Shown here piece after piece: positions 1 to 11,232 of a DNA stretch of 64,000 bases. Position 1 is the first letter of the stretch. Each line of letters starts with the position of its first letter. Under the pieces are notes generated by a model. It saw only the letters and a list, made by a program, of their open reading frames with translations, ran no database searches and had not been told where the DNA came from. This DNA is from Zantedeschia hybrid cultivar (lineage: Eukaryota; Streptophyta; Magnoliopsida; Alismatales; Araceae). A program made the translations under genes and the position numbers. The stretch lies in NCBI GenBank assembly GCA_030544215.1, contig JARZZO010000013.1, positions 27,945,229 through 28,009,228 on the forward strand, given 5' to 3'.

Positions 1-45
1 AATTAGTAATTAATTCTTATCAAAATGATATCAAAGTCCTACATG
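1..45 (-). repeat. Possible inner edge of the 3' LTR
   Basis: Bases 20-45 resemble the U3 start of the right-hand LTR (12510-12541): both have TCAAAATGAT followed by TCAAA and end in CTACA. The match is short and gapped, and no clear polypurine tract follows, so this is a weak call. If right, the rest of the LTR lies left of the window. Confidence 0.25.
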
Positions 46-593
46 ATACATGCTGGGTTAAGAGAAAAATATAAAGTCAAATAAAATATAAATTAATCAA
101 GGATAATATTGTTAATTTATCATTAATGAGTCAAGATACCAATTCTTGTAATTCAGTGCTAAGCCGAGACTCGTTTATCTACGCACTATTTCACAAAAGT
201 GGAACCATCGTCCTCACTAATTAACAATCCAACGGCCTATCCGTGCGATTAAGAATTCTCTGGAATTATCATAGTTTTTGTTGAAGGGGAACTCAAATTC
301 CAGTTTCATCAAAATCATAAGGTCCTTGATATACTCTAATAAATATTTAACATATATTAATGATCATTATGCAAATCAATTACATAAAATAGTACAAGGG
401 ATAGAGATAACCGTCTTTTTAGTCACGGTCAGGACTCATAAACTCCCACAGTGGGATCTTCTTGAATTTTAGCTTCATTTGGATTTTCCTGAATTTCCTA
501 CACTCTAAATTCATCAGTAACTTCAAGTGTTTAATTAAGCATCAAAATATGGATAAACATTGAATTTCGGGTGAATAACAGAAAACCCTGAAA

Positions 594-654
594 CACGTCG
601 TGTCGCGCCGACGCCGTTAAGCCAACTTAAAACGCGTCGCTATTTAACGACGCC
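594..654. repeat. Two dyad cassettes (arm-N10-arm)
   Basis: Cassette cores at 594-615 (CACGTC, ten bases, GACGCC) and 633-654 (CGCGTC, ten bases, GACGCC). The pair, about 17 bases apart, resembles the pair at 10782-10833 in the element's leader, including the flanking CCTGAAA and TTTTCA. Confidence 0.75.
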
Positions 655-954
655 TTTTCAGTCGCAGAAACAGGTTCTGGCTGATCTCTACTCGGGTTCC
701 AACTCTCTTCATGCCTTGTGTCCTGTATATGACTTCAACAAACAAGTTAAACATCTATTTAGGCTTAGCCCCTTGCCTAGTTAAGTAACCGACTACTTGA
801 TCCTATCCTTGGTAGAAGGGTCATGGGGCATAGCCTTTATTAATAAAGGTAACATGAATAGTCAAACTGTGAGCAAAATGCAACATGCAAGCAGACAGAT
901 ACTCACTGAAAATAAAAGGAATGAAGCACACTAGATGCAATAAGCAGATGCTAA

Positions 955-1120
955 TTGAAATATTTTTGTTGTTTTGAAATATTCATTTTTGGGTTTTGGA
1001 AACATATATATATTTTTTGGATTTTGGAATATGTATATTTTTTTTATTTTGAAATATGTACCCTTTTTTTATTATTTTGGAATATGTACTTTTTTTGGAT
1101 TTTTGAAATATGGTGTAAAC
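955..1120. repeat. AT-rich imperfect tandem repeat
   Basis: Four to five imperfect copies of a roughly 35-base unit built around TTTTGGAATATGTA, separated by T-rich runs. The small reading frame across it is low complexity and not a gene. Confidence 0.45.
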
Positions 1121-1867
1121 TAAAAGACCAGTATGGTACTCAGATCAAAAGATCATATTCATTTATTAACTTAATTCCCAAATTGTTCTTCAATAATCTA
1201 ACTTAAACCCATCGTGTTTGAACTTGTGTTTCCATACGTGATCCCATTTGATGATTTGATCCTTAGTCAATCTAGGCCGTTCCTTAAGCTTGGAGTATGC
1301 CTCTTCAGAAAGAAAGGAAGAATTGGTTTAGAAAGCCCACGAGAAGGTTCCGGAGACCTAAAAAGATGTTCCTTTCTTACCTTAATACATGTTGGGGTTC
1401 AGTCATTTTCTTTCCGGAGTATTTATCGACCTTGCGTTTCTTTTTCATTTCATTTCATGGCCTTAATGTAACGTTTATAATGTAATGGCCTTTTGATTTG
1501 ACATTTGGCTTTTGCCTTTTACTTTTGCTTTTCTTTTCTTTTCTTGGGACGGATCTCTCCCATTTTTTTATGACGGCCTCCTATTAAGATGGCGGGTATT
1601 CTTGGTAATCTATTTTAGGCCTCGTTCCGACATCATGGGCCGAGTGCAAAAACAAAATTTTGTTTAAAAAGAATGATTTGCACTTTACACCTTTAGTCAA
1701 GCTTTCGGTATTCCTTGGGACATGGCATCTCTTGTTATTCACGAATCAAACGTGTCAGTGTGTGTAGTAATGTGTTCAAATTAAATTATTTAGACTGATA
1801 AGAGAATTTGAGTTTCTAAATTTTCTGATTCCACTGGTCTTTGCACCATGCTGATCGACTCTTTAAC

Positions 1868-2943
1868 CTAAGGGTAGTACTTCTTGAGATACAAACCATT
1901 CCAGGGGTGAGTCAACTCTTCCCCTTCTGCATTAACTAAACGGTAAGCGTTACCAGGAAAAGCATGTGATACAACATATGGTCCTTCCCAATTGGGTTGG
2001 AGCTTAGAACGCGGACCACCAGGTTTTACAAAAATTCTTTTGACAACCATTTCACCAACTTTGAACTTACGTTCAATGACTTTATTTTGGTAAAAACGTG
2101 TTAGTCTATTTTGATAAACTCTTGCATGATTAGCAGCTGACTATCTTTCTCGTCTATGAGTTCCAATTGAGTAAGGAGTACTGAACGGTGTTCATCAATA
2201 GAAAATTCCTTATTCAATTATACTCTTAATGACGGTATAAGGATCTCGTACTGAACTACCGCCTCTATTCCAAATGTTAAGGAATAAGGAGTCTGCCCGG
2301 TGGGCGTGCGGATTGAAGTTCGGTAGGCCCATAGAGCCTCGATCAATTTTTCTGGCCAGTCTGTAAATTTATTAGACTTGCACGTCTTTTTGATGATTTT
2401 TATCAAAGTCTTGTTAGTTGCCTCTACTTGGCCATTGCCTTGCGGATAATAAGGAGACGAATGATGCAATGCAATTTTGTACCTGTTGCAGAGGTCTTTC
2501 AGCTCTTGTGACACGAACTGCGGTCTATTGTTGGTGACGATGATGCTTGGAATTCTAAATCTGGTGATGATGTTCTTCATGATGAATTTGCAGATGGTTG
2601 ATGTTTTGACTTCTGTGTATACTTCAACTTCTGCCCACTTGGTGAAGTATTCCGTTGCCGTGAGGATGAAGGACTTTTGCTTAATGCCGGAATCAGGATT
2701 ACCAAGGGGTCCAATGACATCGAAAGCTTACATAGAGAATGGTCATGGGGAGGAAACAGGATGGAGTGAAGATGCAGGAGAATGAATCTTATCGGCGTGA
2801 AGTTGACACTGAGCACACCTACGGACATATCCTATATAATCTTCTTCCATGGTCGGCCAATAGAATCCTTGCCTAAGGATTTTCTTTGCTAACATCTGTC
2901 CATTAACATGGCCACCACAAACTCCAGTATGAGCTCCTTCCAT
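1868..2943 (-). pseudogene. Integrase of the Tat element, broken
   Basis: The integrase would join the element's cDNA to host DNA. The zinc-binding HHCC domain is at 2743-2943 (HVNGQML, then RRCAQCQ). The core lies at 2218-2700, in two frames: FDVIGPL, ATEYFTKW, then VTNNRPQF and GNGQVEATNKTL. The C-terminal part, GPYVV to HPWNGLYLKKYY, is at 1868-2050. The usual acidic residue of the second catalytic position (TDN in relatives) is Asn here and the first-domain Asp is Glu in ATEYF. Frame changes near 2050-2220 and 2580-2745 break the chain. Assignment to integrase is firm; activity is excluded. Confidence 0.85.
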
Positions 2944-2949
2944 AACCTT

Positions 2950-4188
2950 CTAAAACTCATCTTCGTCTAAACATCTTAGAAGAACTCCATCAAAACCTCT
3001 TTTGTATAATGCTCCCCCAACTAGGATGTATCTTTGAGCAACTCTCCTGATAGCCCTTTTCTCCTCAATTGTGGCTTCTTCAGGATATGATTGATCTTCA
3101 CAATATTTGGTAATTTCGTAGTACCATGGCTTCTGTTCATCATCCATCTCTTCTAACAGCTCCATTAACATAATCTCTCTCTTTTCTATAATATCTCCAT
3201 CTATGACCTTTTTCAGCAGCTTCTCCTTAGTCCTAAGGAGTGATGGATCTTTCACGGCGGGTGAAAGACGCTTATGAACGATGATTGATTCAGATTGTCT
3301 GCTGATTGGAAAATCAAGAGAAGATGCAAGTGAAGCTAAAGCATCAGCCAAGATGTTCTGATTCCTATGAATATGAACGAAGATCAATTTTGTGAAAAGC
3401 TTTGAATAGGCAGAAGTAAGTTCTTGATAAAGCTTAAGCTTGGGATCAAGAGTTCGATACTTAGTTAACACCTGGCGAAGAATCAATTGACTATCACCCA
3501 CAATCCTGAGTTTGGTGGCACCATGGAAATGAGCAGCCTCGAGGCCAGCAAGGAGTGCCTCGTATTCAACTATATTATTGGTGACTGGAAAGTCAAGCTG
3601 AAAGGCTTGTGGAATGGTGACATCTTTAGGTGATAACAGAACAATGCCAATACCCTTTCCATGGGAATTCAAAGCTCCGTCAAAATGCAGAGTCCACATA
3701 TCATCTCTAATTTGGTCTATGGACATCAGTTCTTCATACAGAAACTCCGATTGGACTGGATCAAAACAAGGAAGGGGGTGATGAGCGAGATGTTCTGCTA
3801 TGGCGTAGCCTTTGATCGCTTTCTGTTGAATGTAAGTGATATCGAATTGAGATAGAAAGATTTGCCATCGTGCTAACCTATTAGTAAGGACATATTTCTC
3901 AAGAAGAAACTTGATTGGATTCATCCTAACGATGAGATAGACTTCATGGGCTAGAAAATAATGCTTCAATTTCTGAACAACCCAGACCAATGCTGCACAT
4001 GTTTTCTCCATCGCCGTGTATCTCTGTTCAGCAGGGTTGAGAAGTTTAGAGAGATAGTAGGCTACCCTCTCCTTTCCTTCTTCATCCTCTTGTGCTAGAA
4101 CAGCCCCCACCGCATCATCCAGGACAGAAATGTAAAGTATCAATGGTTTGTCTGGAGATGGTGGTCTCAAAACATGAGGACTTGCCAA
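2950..4188 (-). pseudogene. RNase H plus second (Tat-type) RNase H
   Basis: A 412-residue open stretch holding two RNase H domains. The first (about residues 8-145) is the ordinary Ty3/gypsy domain: LILYISVLDDAVGAVLAQ, AYYLSKLLNPAEQRY, with the final ADALS-type site decayed to IAEHLAHH. The second (about residues 160-300) is the extra RNase H seen in Tat elements and keeps its four acidic positions: FDGA, EYEAL, GDSQL and LADALASL. The piece after it leads to the integrase zinc finger. The upstream RT is separated by a short broken segment (4189-4330). Known role of the family: removal of the RNA strand during reverse transcription. Confidence 0.85.
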
Positions 4189-4330
4189 ATAATTCTTTAA
4201 TCTATCAAATGCCTCCTGACACTTATCGTCCCAATCGAATTTGACTCCCGACTTGGTAAGTTCGTAAAACGGCTTACACCTTTGTGAGTGCTGGGAGAAT
4301 AAATTGCAACCTCCTGATTAATCATCTTAA

Positions 4331-5137
4331 CTATTTCAAGTTCTTGGAAGGTGGCATTTCTCTAATAGCCTTCGCCTTGTTGGGATCGATCTCAATTCCC
4401 CGTTTACTGACAATGAATCCAAGTAATTTCCCTGAGGATATCCCGAATACATATTTCTTGGGGTTCATCTTTAACTGATATTCTCTTGATCTTTCTAACA
4501 CTCTTGCCAGAACTTTGGCGTGCTCAGCCTTCATCTTAGATTTCACCAACAAGTCATCCACATACACTTCTAAATCAATATGCATCATGTCGTGAAATAT
4601 TGCCATCATAGCCCTCTGATAAGTGGCTCCAGCATTCTTTAATCCGAATGGCATGACGACATAGCAGTATGTCCCCCAAGGTGTAGTGAATGATGTCTTT
4701 TCCTGATCTTCTTCTGCCAATTTGATCTGATTATATCTTGAAAATCTATCCATAAATGATAAAGTTTTATAGCCAGCAGTATTATCGATGATTACATCAA
4801 TGTGAGGCAATGGAAAATCATCCTTAAGACATGCCCGGTTCAAATCTCGGAAGTCAATGCAAATCATGACCTTCCCATCTTTCTTCATAACCGGGACTAT
4901 GTTGGCCACCCATTGCGGATAGAGGATAACTCTAATGAATTTGGCTTTATGTAACTTATCGACCTCTTCTTTCATCTTTAAAGCCATTTGTGGGTGGAAT
5001 CGCCTTAACTTCTGTTTGACCGGGCAAGCTCCCTCCTTTAGTGTCAACCTGTGTTCTACTAGCGATGAGTCTAACCCCGACATATCCTCATAGCTCCAGG
5101 CGAAAGTGTCCTTATAATCCTTAAGAACTTGTACCAT
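4331..5137 (-). pseudogene. Reverse transcriptase of the Tat element
   Basis: A 268-residue open stretch covering most of a Ty3/gypsy reverse transcriptase. Visible blocks in order: VMKKDGKVMICIDFRDLN, DDFPLPHIDVIID, SFMDRFSRYNQI, TPWGTYCYVVMPFGLKNAGATYQ, and the catalytic YVDDLLVKS, then KLLGFIVSKRGIEIDP. The Asp of the first catalytic block is retained in SFMD. The domain itself reads through, but it is cut off from its neighbours by frame changes and stops on both sides, so it is a fragment of a dead polyprotein. Confidence 0.88.
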
Positions 5138-5212
5138 TGCCTTCTCATCCTCTTCAGAAAGATTCTTGCTAATGAGGACAACCTTAGGTTCGTCTTCAGT
5201 CCCTAAATTGAT

Positions 5213-6432
5213 CTATTTGGTGGGCTCTTCTACGGCAGCTGAGAGTCCATCGAATCTTTTTACTCCATTGGCATATGCCTCAGCCGCGTCCTCGTTATCT
5301 ATACAATCTTCTGGCATCTGAATAGGATTCTCTAATAGTTGAGGGATCATAGAGCAAGAAAGGCATTCATCAGCTAAATCCCGGACGTATCTATCTGGAA
5401 TTTGTTTACCCTTAGGTTTTCTAGACTTCCTAACATGACTAACCTGCCTAGAACTAGACTCCCTAACTTCACCAGTCTCCCTATCCTGACCTAATGAGGA
5501 TGAAGTAGAATGAAAATTATTGGATACAGACGGAAATACAGGAGAATCCTCCCGAGGGGAAGGGCAGAGTAGATCTAGAAGAGAATCTTGACCGAAAGAC
5601 CCGCGCGATGGGGTACAATCGGACAAGTAGGAAGTTTCCTCAATGAGGATCTAGGAGAAATTTGTTGCCAAATTGACGTTTTTTTTTGGATAAAAGATGA
5701 ATTAAACATAAAACAAGAATGAAGATGAATATGAGGGGAATGGGATGGAGGAAGTGGTACCAAGGCTAAAGGATTAGGGGGATCATACAGCTGTATGTCC
5801 CAGATCAAATCATAAATCCTCTCTGGATCGAGAGGAGGTTAGGGAATGAAATCATGTGGGGACAGAGTGATCATGACGGGCGGAGCCCGTGGAATATCTT
5901 TAGTAATGACCCGCGACCAAGTCGGGGTCAGGAGCAGAGTGCGGAACAAGGTATGAAGCGTGAAAATATGAGAAGGATAAGTCCCCCTCCAGAGAAGATC
6001 TGTGGTATAGCCAGCTTCATAGGGGTCATCTGGCTCCCCTTCATCAGTTTCTACAGACAACAGTATTCTTTTGTCAAAGATGGCACCGGGCCCTTCAATC
6101 AATTCATCTATTTGTGGCGGCCACTTAGGTTCTGAAGGATCAAGAAATAGTCTATTCAATGCAATATATAGATCCTTCAAGTCAAACCATCTGTACCATT
6201 CACATTCAGGGTCTTGAAATTTCCTCCTTTTCATAGGCTGCAGAGCCTCCAAGGACTGGTACGTGAGCAATTCTGAACAATGTTTGGCCAAGTCTCTTCC
6301 ATATATATCATGGAGGTCAAAACAGGAAGTAATGACTACCGTGTTGTCATGACTGATTACGGGCCCCTTCACAAAATGTGTGTATAGAGTCCACGTTAAA
6401 GGGTCCCGACCTTCTTTGCATGGTGTAGACAT
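5213..6432 (-). pseudogene. Linker between G-patch and RT, broken
   Basis: Two open stretches, 5839-6432 (197 residues, starting MSTPCKEGRDPLTW) and 5213-5626 (137 residues), occupy the polyprotein linker between the G-patch and RT. They are acidic and rich in Pro and Ser with no catalytic motif that I recognise. The segment with EDAAEAYANGVKRFDG leads towards RT. Similar poorly conserved linkers occur in other Tat polyproteins. Function unknown. Confidence 0.6.
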
Positions 6433-6479
6433 TGTCTTCTAGACTTTCTGGCCGTCTTCATTCTCTTCTTGCTGAGTAA

Positions 6480-6640
6480 TGTCCTGCTTCACTTTTCTTG
6501 GCCTATAGCCCAAGCCATTTCCAGGTGTCCCTCAGTTATCCTTGATGGGAGTAGTTCTGCCTTGCAATTGTGTGCCCAGGCCCTTTCCAGGCTGATAACC
6601 ACTCTTCATCATTATTTCCATCCAGGGGTACCCATGCACT
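6480..6640 (-). pseudogene. G-patch domain remnant
   Basis: Minus-strand translation gives GYQPGKGLGTQLQGRT, a short gap, an in-frame stop near 6533, then GTPGNGLGYRPRK. The glycine spacing matches the G-patch found between protease and RT in Tat-lineage retrotransposons, an RNA-binding module of uncertain role. The stop inside the domain confirms decay. Confidence 0.65.
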
Positions 6641-6827
6641 TCCCCCGCTTTATGGCATTCAGTAGATAAGGAGTAAGAGTGGCGTTCTTTAAAGGATTAG
6701 CCACCGGATGGTACACCTGTAATACCGACAGAAAATGTTGTCGGCCAAGTGAATGAGTGGGCTTGATATTCAAAGAATGAGCAGCAGCAAGGATTGGCAT
6801 GCTTCTAACTTTAATGATTCGTCTTTT

Positions 6828-7292
6828 CTAGGGAAATTTGAGGCACTGATTATTCGTAGAGGGAATCGCCTCGAGGGTTTTTATATAAGGACAACCCAAA
6901 ATGGCATTCAAGGAAGGATCGATTTCCAAAATGTGAAATTCGACCTCGGCATGACATACAGGGCCTAGCTCCACTTTCAAATAGACCATTCCCAGAGGGG
7001 AACGGGTGGAATTATCATAAGCTGTAACAGAGATAGGGCTAGGCAACCATTTTTCTTTGGGTATACCGCATAACTTAAGGGTCTTCGGAGGCAAGACATT
7101 GATTGAAGCCCTTGTGTCGACCAAGCATGCATCTACGGCCTTCTTGCAGATGTTGACCGTAATACTTAGAGCCATGCTCCTGGCTACTGGCGGTGCTAGT
7201 TCCGAGGCATGAAATGAAATAGAGGGCTGATCCCCCTGGGGAACTAGTAGTGCGGCGATCTTTTCTACCGGCATGTCTTCGTTGACCATCAC
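6828..7292 (-). pseudogene. Aspartic protease of the Tat element, active site altered
   Basis: A 154-residue open stretch with the retropepsin-like fold pattern: LVDTRASINVLPP at the active-site position, FHASELAPP before it, and HILEIDPSLNAILGCPYI near the end (the ILG block). The active-site motif reads DTRAS where relatives have DTGAS, so the glycine next to the catalytic Asp is replaced by Arg. This should abolish cleavage of the polyprotein. It lies directly downstream of gag in the same orientation. Confidence 0.85.
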
Positions 7293-10181
7293 TTTCTATA
7301 AATATTCTATCGTCGCCTCTTGATGGGTCTTTGATCTCTTTATCAATTCAAGCACAGAGATTCGTGCCGGTGTTCTGTCAAGATGCTTCAGCAAGTCGTA
7401 TTGAGTGCCTGGTGCACTCTCATCATTATGCGCTTCCTCCGACGGCTGTGATGGGCCGTCTCTGACTGTTGACTGAGGAAAGACCTTGTTGAAAATCCTC
7501 TCACTCCGGAGTGCATGTTCTTCAGTTGTGGAAGGGCCGGGCGATAGCTTGAGCACCACAGGGTTAGCGGATGGTGTGGGGGGTTGGTATGTGGGCGATG
7601 GCGTGGGGTCAGTTGGTGGTGGCACGGTACGGATAAGAGGAATAGATGGTTGGATGGTGGAGGGATAAGTGGTTGGTGCGGGTGAAGTGGGGAATGGCAT
7701 GCAAAGTAGAGGTTTAGATGGTTGTATGGGATTTGGGTAAGTGGTAGTGGGTGATGCGGGAAATGGTACGCGGAGTAGTGGTTTGGATGGTAGGAGGGGT
7801 GCGTAATTAGTCTGCGTGGGGTTGTTTAATGGAGGCGTAGTGGCGTAGGGGATAATGGGTTTGAGGAAAGTGGGCGGTGGTAACAGGTTAGTGGGTGCGG
7901 GTGAGTGATATGCGGGTGTTGGTATAGGTGTGATGGTGATGGGCTATAGTCTGGGTATGTAGATGGTGCGGCATGGTGGTTGTTCTACGGTGTTCGGAGT
8001 GTGACATGTTGAATAAATAGAGGAAAAGTCCTCTATCTTCCACTATTGCCCTCGATTAGCCTCAGACCGGCTATTTGTCAAAATAGGGGCAACTTGGTTC
8101 TGGTTCTGGTGCTCCGGGAGTGGGTTTTGTACTATACCCATGTTTGGTGGCACTGCTGCCTGCACTGGTGCTCTTGGTTGTTGCTGCTGCTACTGCTATT
8201 GTGGTCTTCTCGCCTTCAAGGCGGCTATGTACTTCTTCATTTCTTCTCAGTCGATGCCGCCCTGCTCGCTGAGATCATGAATATAATCTCAAAATTGGAA
8301 GCAGGTGTCTATGGTGTGTCCAGGTTCCCTGTGGAAATAACAATACTTGGAAGTATCGGCATTCTGGGCCAAATTGTTTTTTTCTCTGGGCAGAACCAAA
8401 GCGTTGGCTGCCATCAGAGCACTGAAAATATCCGCTAAGGACTTTGGAAGGACCGGATATTTTGCCCTCTTCGGGCCTGAAGGTTTCCTCTGCTGGTTGT
8501 AATCAGCAAGAGGAGGTACATTGTGATATGCCGGCGGTGCGCGCGGCTGGTACTGCTACTGTTGCTGGTACTGCTGTTGTGGGGGCTGATACTGTAATTG
8601 CCGTTGTGGCTGCTGCTGTGGCTGCTGTTGAAGCTGCTGGTTCGGCTACTGAGGCCGTTGGTACTGGGGTTGCTGATATTGTGGGTTCGGCTGCTGCTGT
8701 CTGTAACCCTGCTTGCTTGGCTGTTGTGGCCGCTGGTACTGTGATTGCTGATTCCTCACGAATTGGGGCAGATTATTGTTCATACTGCTAACCTGCTCAT
8801 GAGAGAGCGTGCCCTCAGTGATTGGACCTATGCTAGAGGAATTTGGCACAGCAGGCTTCCGAGGTGGAGGCCTGCTAGGTCGGTGAGGATCAAAGACGCT
8901 AGAGAATGTAGTATCCTTGAAAGCATTCTAACAGTACCGTGCTCTTTCGTAGAGCTCTGCCATGCTGGTCAGGTTGTTCAGGGAGAGGACCAGTTTGAAC
9001 TGAGGCGTAGCATTGGAAATTAACATCTTTACTTGCTCTGACTCAGACAAATGATCTTTCACTTTTTCTGCCATGCCCCTCCATCTATCAACAAAAGTGA
9101 CGAACTCCTCGTCGGGCTTCAACTTTTCTGCTATTAGGTCAGTAATGGACAGGGAGGGGGCAACTCGATCCTGGTATTATTGAATGAACTTTCGTGACAC
9201 GATGCCGTAGTCCTCTACTTCAGCAGGTTCCAAAGAAAAGAACCACTCGAGGGCTGGTCCCTCTAAGGATCTCCTGAACAAAAATGTCAAAGACCTCTTG
9301 TCGTTTTGCCAGAAAGATGACTCGTACATAAACTCCTTCAAGTGGGTGAGAGGGTTACCAGTACCGTTGTATTTTCGGTACACTGGCATCTCAGAGTGTG
9401 GCAGGTGGAACACATGCAGACTTGGTAAGTTAATATCTAGTGCAACTTTAACTCCCATCATCTTCTGAAGGTTGTTGAACTGTTCGTCTATACGCTCCAT
9501 CTTTGCCAGCAGCACTTGCATTGTTGGATCAACTTGGGGAGGAGGGGGAGGTGGAGGTACTTGATAGGCCTGTTACCTAGAGTACGTAGGGCAAGGAGGA
9601 CAATAGAGTGGAGGTCCGGCAGAACTTCCGCCATGCCCGAGGGCATTTTGGTAAGTAGGCGTCAGCGGTCTGACCGGTAGCCTAGAAGAGGAAAGTTGTG
9701 GCCCAACTAGCCGAGAAGCTGAGACGTGGAGGCCTTCCATGGCCTGATGAATGAAGGAAGTATGACGAAGAGGTTGTCGAGGGATGACAGGGGGAGCCGC
9801 AGGGTTCGGCTCGGCAGACTGCATGGACGTCTTCCTCTTCAAAATAGGCTGGATTGTCTCGAACTGTCAACGATCCAGACGGGAGGCAAGAACTCACAAA
9901 GCATTCACTAGATCCGAGGGATCGGAGGATGAGGGATCATTCGGGTTCATGTCTCCCTCGAAAATAGGATTAGGAACCGTATGTACGTGCAGAGGAAGAT
10001 CAAGATATTGATCATGAGCACAATGAAGAGGGGTTGGGACATTTCCCTTATATCTAACTGGGCAAGGGTGAGAACTACGGGGGGCATCAGCATCTCCCCC
10101 GCTTTCAAAATGGTAATCAGAGTCACGAGGGGCATTAGCATCTCCCTCGTAGTTGACTATGGCGTTTGGAGCCCTACTCAA
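7293..10181 (-). pseudogene. gag region of the Tat element, duplication unit A
   Basis: Gag would form the particle that packages element RNA. The start is near 10181 (MSRAPNAIVNYEGDAN). The retrotransposon gag core is at 8928-9521 (PVYRKYNGTGNPLTHLKEF, then LEGPALEWFFSLEP, then KPDEEFVTFVDRWRGMAEK). A Gln/Pro-rich tract lies at about 8500-8850 and a Pro-rich tract at 7296-8030. Stops and frame changes at several points (for example near 9123-9176 and 9522-9572) break it. No CCHC zinc knuckle is seen. The same region is present in unit B with different breaks. Confidence 0.8.
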
Positions 10182-11208
10182 ATCCTACCTGATCGAAGTA
10201 GCATGATGTTAGATTTTTTCAATGATTTGCAGACAAGGTGCACAGAGATTAAGCAAACAAGTGGATGTTTAATGTTATTTCAGGATTCCTTGTTGGGTTA
10301 TTTGAATTCAATTAACCACAAATTCACTCAAGGAGTAGGATCCTAGTTTCAGTTCAATTTCCACCGTTATACTCTATGGCTTTCTCTCACGACGTTATGA
10401 AAATCTAACCTGGACTTCGATTGGTACAACCAGCCTGATGAACAAGGAGGAATACCTTGATTTTGCGGACTTACGGAGGTCTTTAACGCCAACCACTCTA
10501 GTTTGATCGAGGGACCGACCCAATCAGAGAGAGGTGAAGACGTTAAGAAGGGTGTTCCTAAGAGAAGAGGAGGGTGTTAGCCTCAGTGCGTATGACTTGT
10601 AGCCTGGATGGCCTCTAATGCTTAATACATAATGTGTAGTAGCAAACAGATCAAAAATCTGAGAACTGAAGAAGAAACAAGAAACTGCCTGAATCACGTC
10701 GTTGTTAGTCGACGCTATTCAATCGGAAACTTATTTTTTCACATAAGCTCAGGCAGCAGACAACAGAGAAATTTCCTGAAAGGCGTCTGGGTTGGGCGAC
10801 GCAGTATGAAACGCGTCGCTGCTCCTAGACGCTTTTCAAGTCACAGATTCAGTATTTCAGGAGGAATTTTCAGATCGATTCCCCTCACACAAACAGGATG
10901 AAAGCGATAAATAATCAGCTCATGCGAATCTTTTTTTTTATTTCAAATTTTAACATGATGATTTTATCAGATAAACAACTAAAATATCAATCAATCACAC
11001 AATCTTTTATGACATAAACAGCTTTTTCAACTAATCAAACGGGGAGGGCAAGATCTTGCCGTAGGGGTGTGCACGTGGTGCACGTAGGAATAACAACTAA
11101 ACTAAAAACTCACCGATCGGTGAGGGCGTGTCGAGAGACACAGGTGGTGCACCGTGGGTGCTCGATTGATAAAAGCAAGAACAAAGATTAAAAAGATGGC
11201 GAGACCAA
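10182..11208 (-). other. 5' leader of the Tat element, unit A
   Basis: Non-coding region between the primer-binding site and gag on the minus strand. It contains three dyad cassettes (10695-10716, 10782-10803, 10812-10833) and, next to the primer-binding site, a row of short palindromes (11047-11153). No gene is seen. Confidence 0.65.
11047..11153. repeat. Row of five palindromes in the retroelement leader
   Basis: Consecutive self-complementary sites: GGCAAGATCTTGCC (11047-11060), GTGCAC-GTG-GTGCAC (about 11069-11083), CTCACCGATCGGTGAG (11109-11124), GTGTC-GAGA-GACAC (11128-11141) and GGTGCACC (11146-11153). All lie within about 160 bases of the primer-binding site. They recur in unit B at about 17900-18007 with one base change in the first. 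Confidence 0.8.
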
Positions 11209-11226
11209 GTCCCACCGTGATCGCCA
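11209..11226 (-). promoter_or_regulatory. Primer-binding site, Tat element unit A
   Basis: On the minus strand this reads TGGCGATCACGGTGGGAC, starting with the TGG that pairs with a tRNA CCA end, six bases inside the LTR end. Which tRNA it matches was not resolved. The unit B copy (18062-18079) has one change that disturbs TGGCG. Confidence 0.6.
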
Positions 11227-11232
11227 AAAAGC

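Larger units (their letters stand above)
46..1867 (-). other. 3' untranslated region of the Tat element
   Basis: No convincing gene in either strand. The stretch is AT-rich and lies between the integrase end and the presumed 3' LTR. It holds two dyad cassettes (594-615 and 633-654) of the same arm-N10-arm type found in the element's leader and LTR, and a run of AT-rich tandem copies at about 955-1120. Long 3' regions are usual in Tat elements. Confidence 0.5.

Noticed and set aside
8444..8791. Ala/Val-rich plus-strand frame (also 15325-15642)
   Set aside because: Antisense shadow of the Gln-rich tract of gag.
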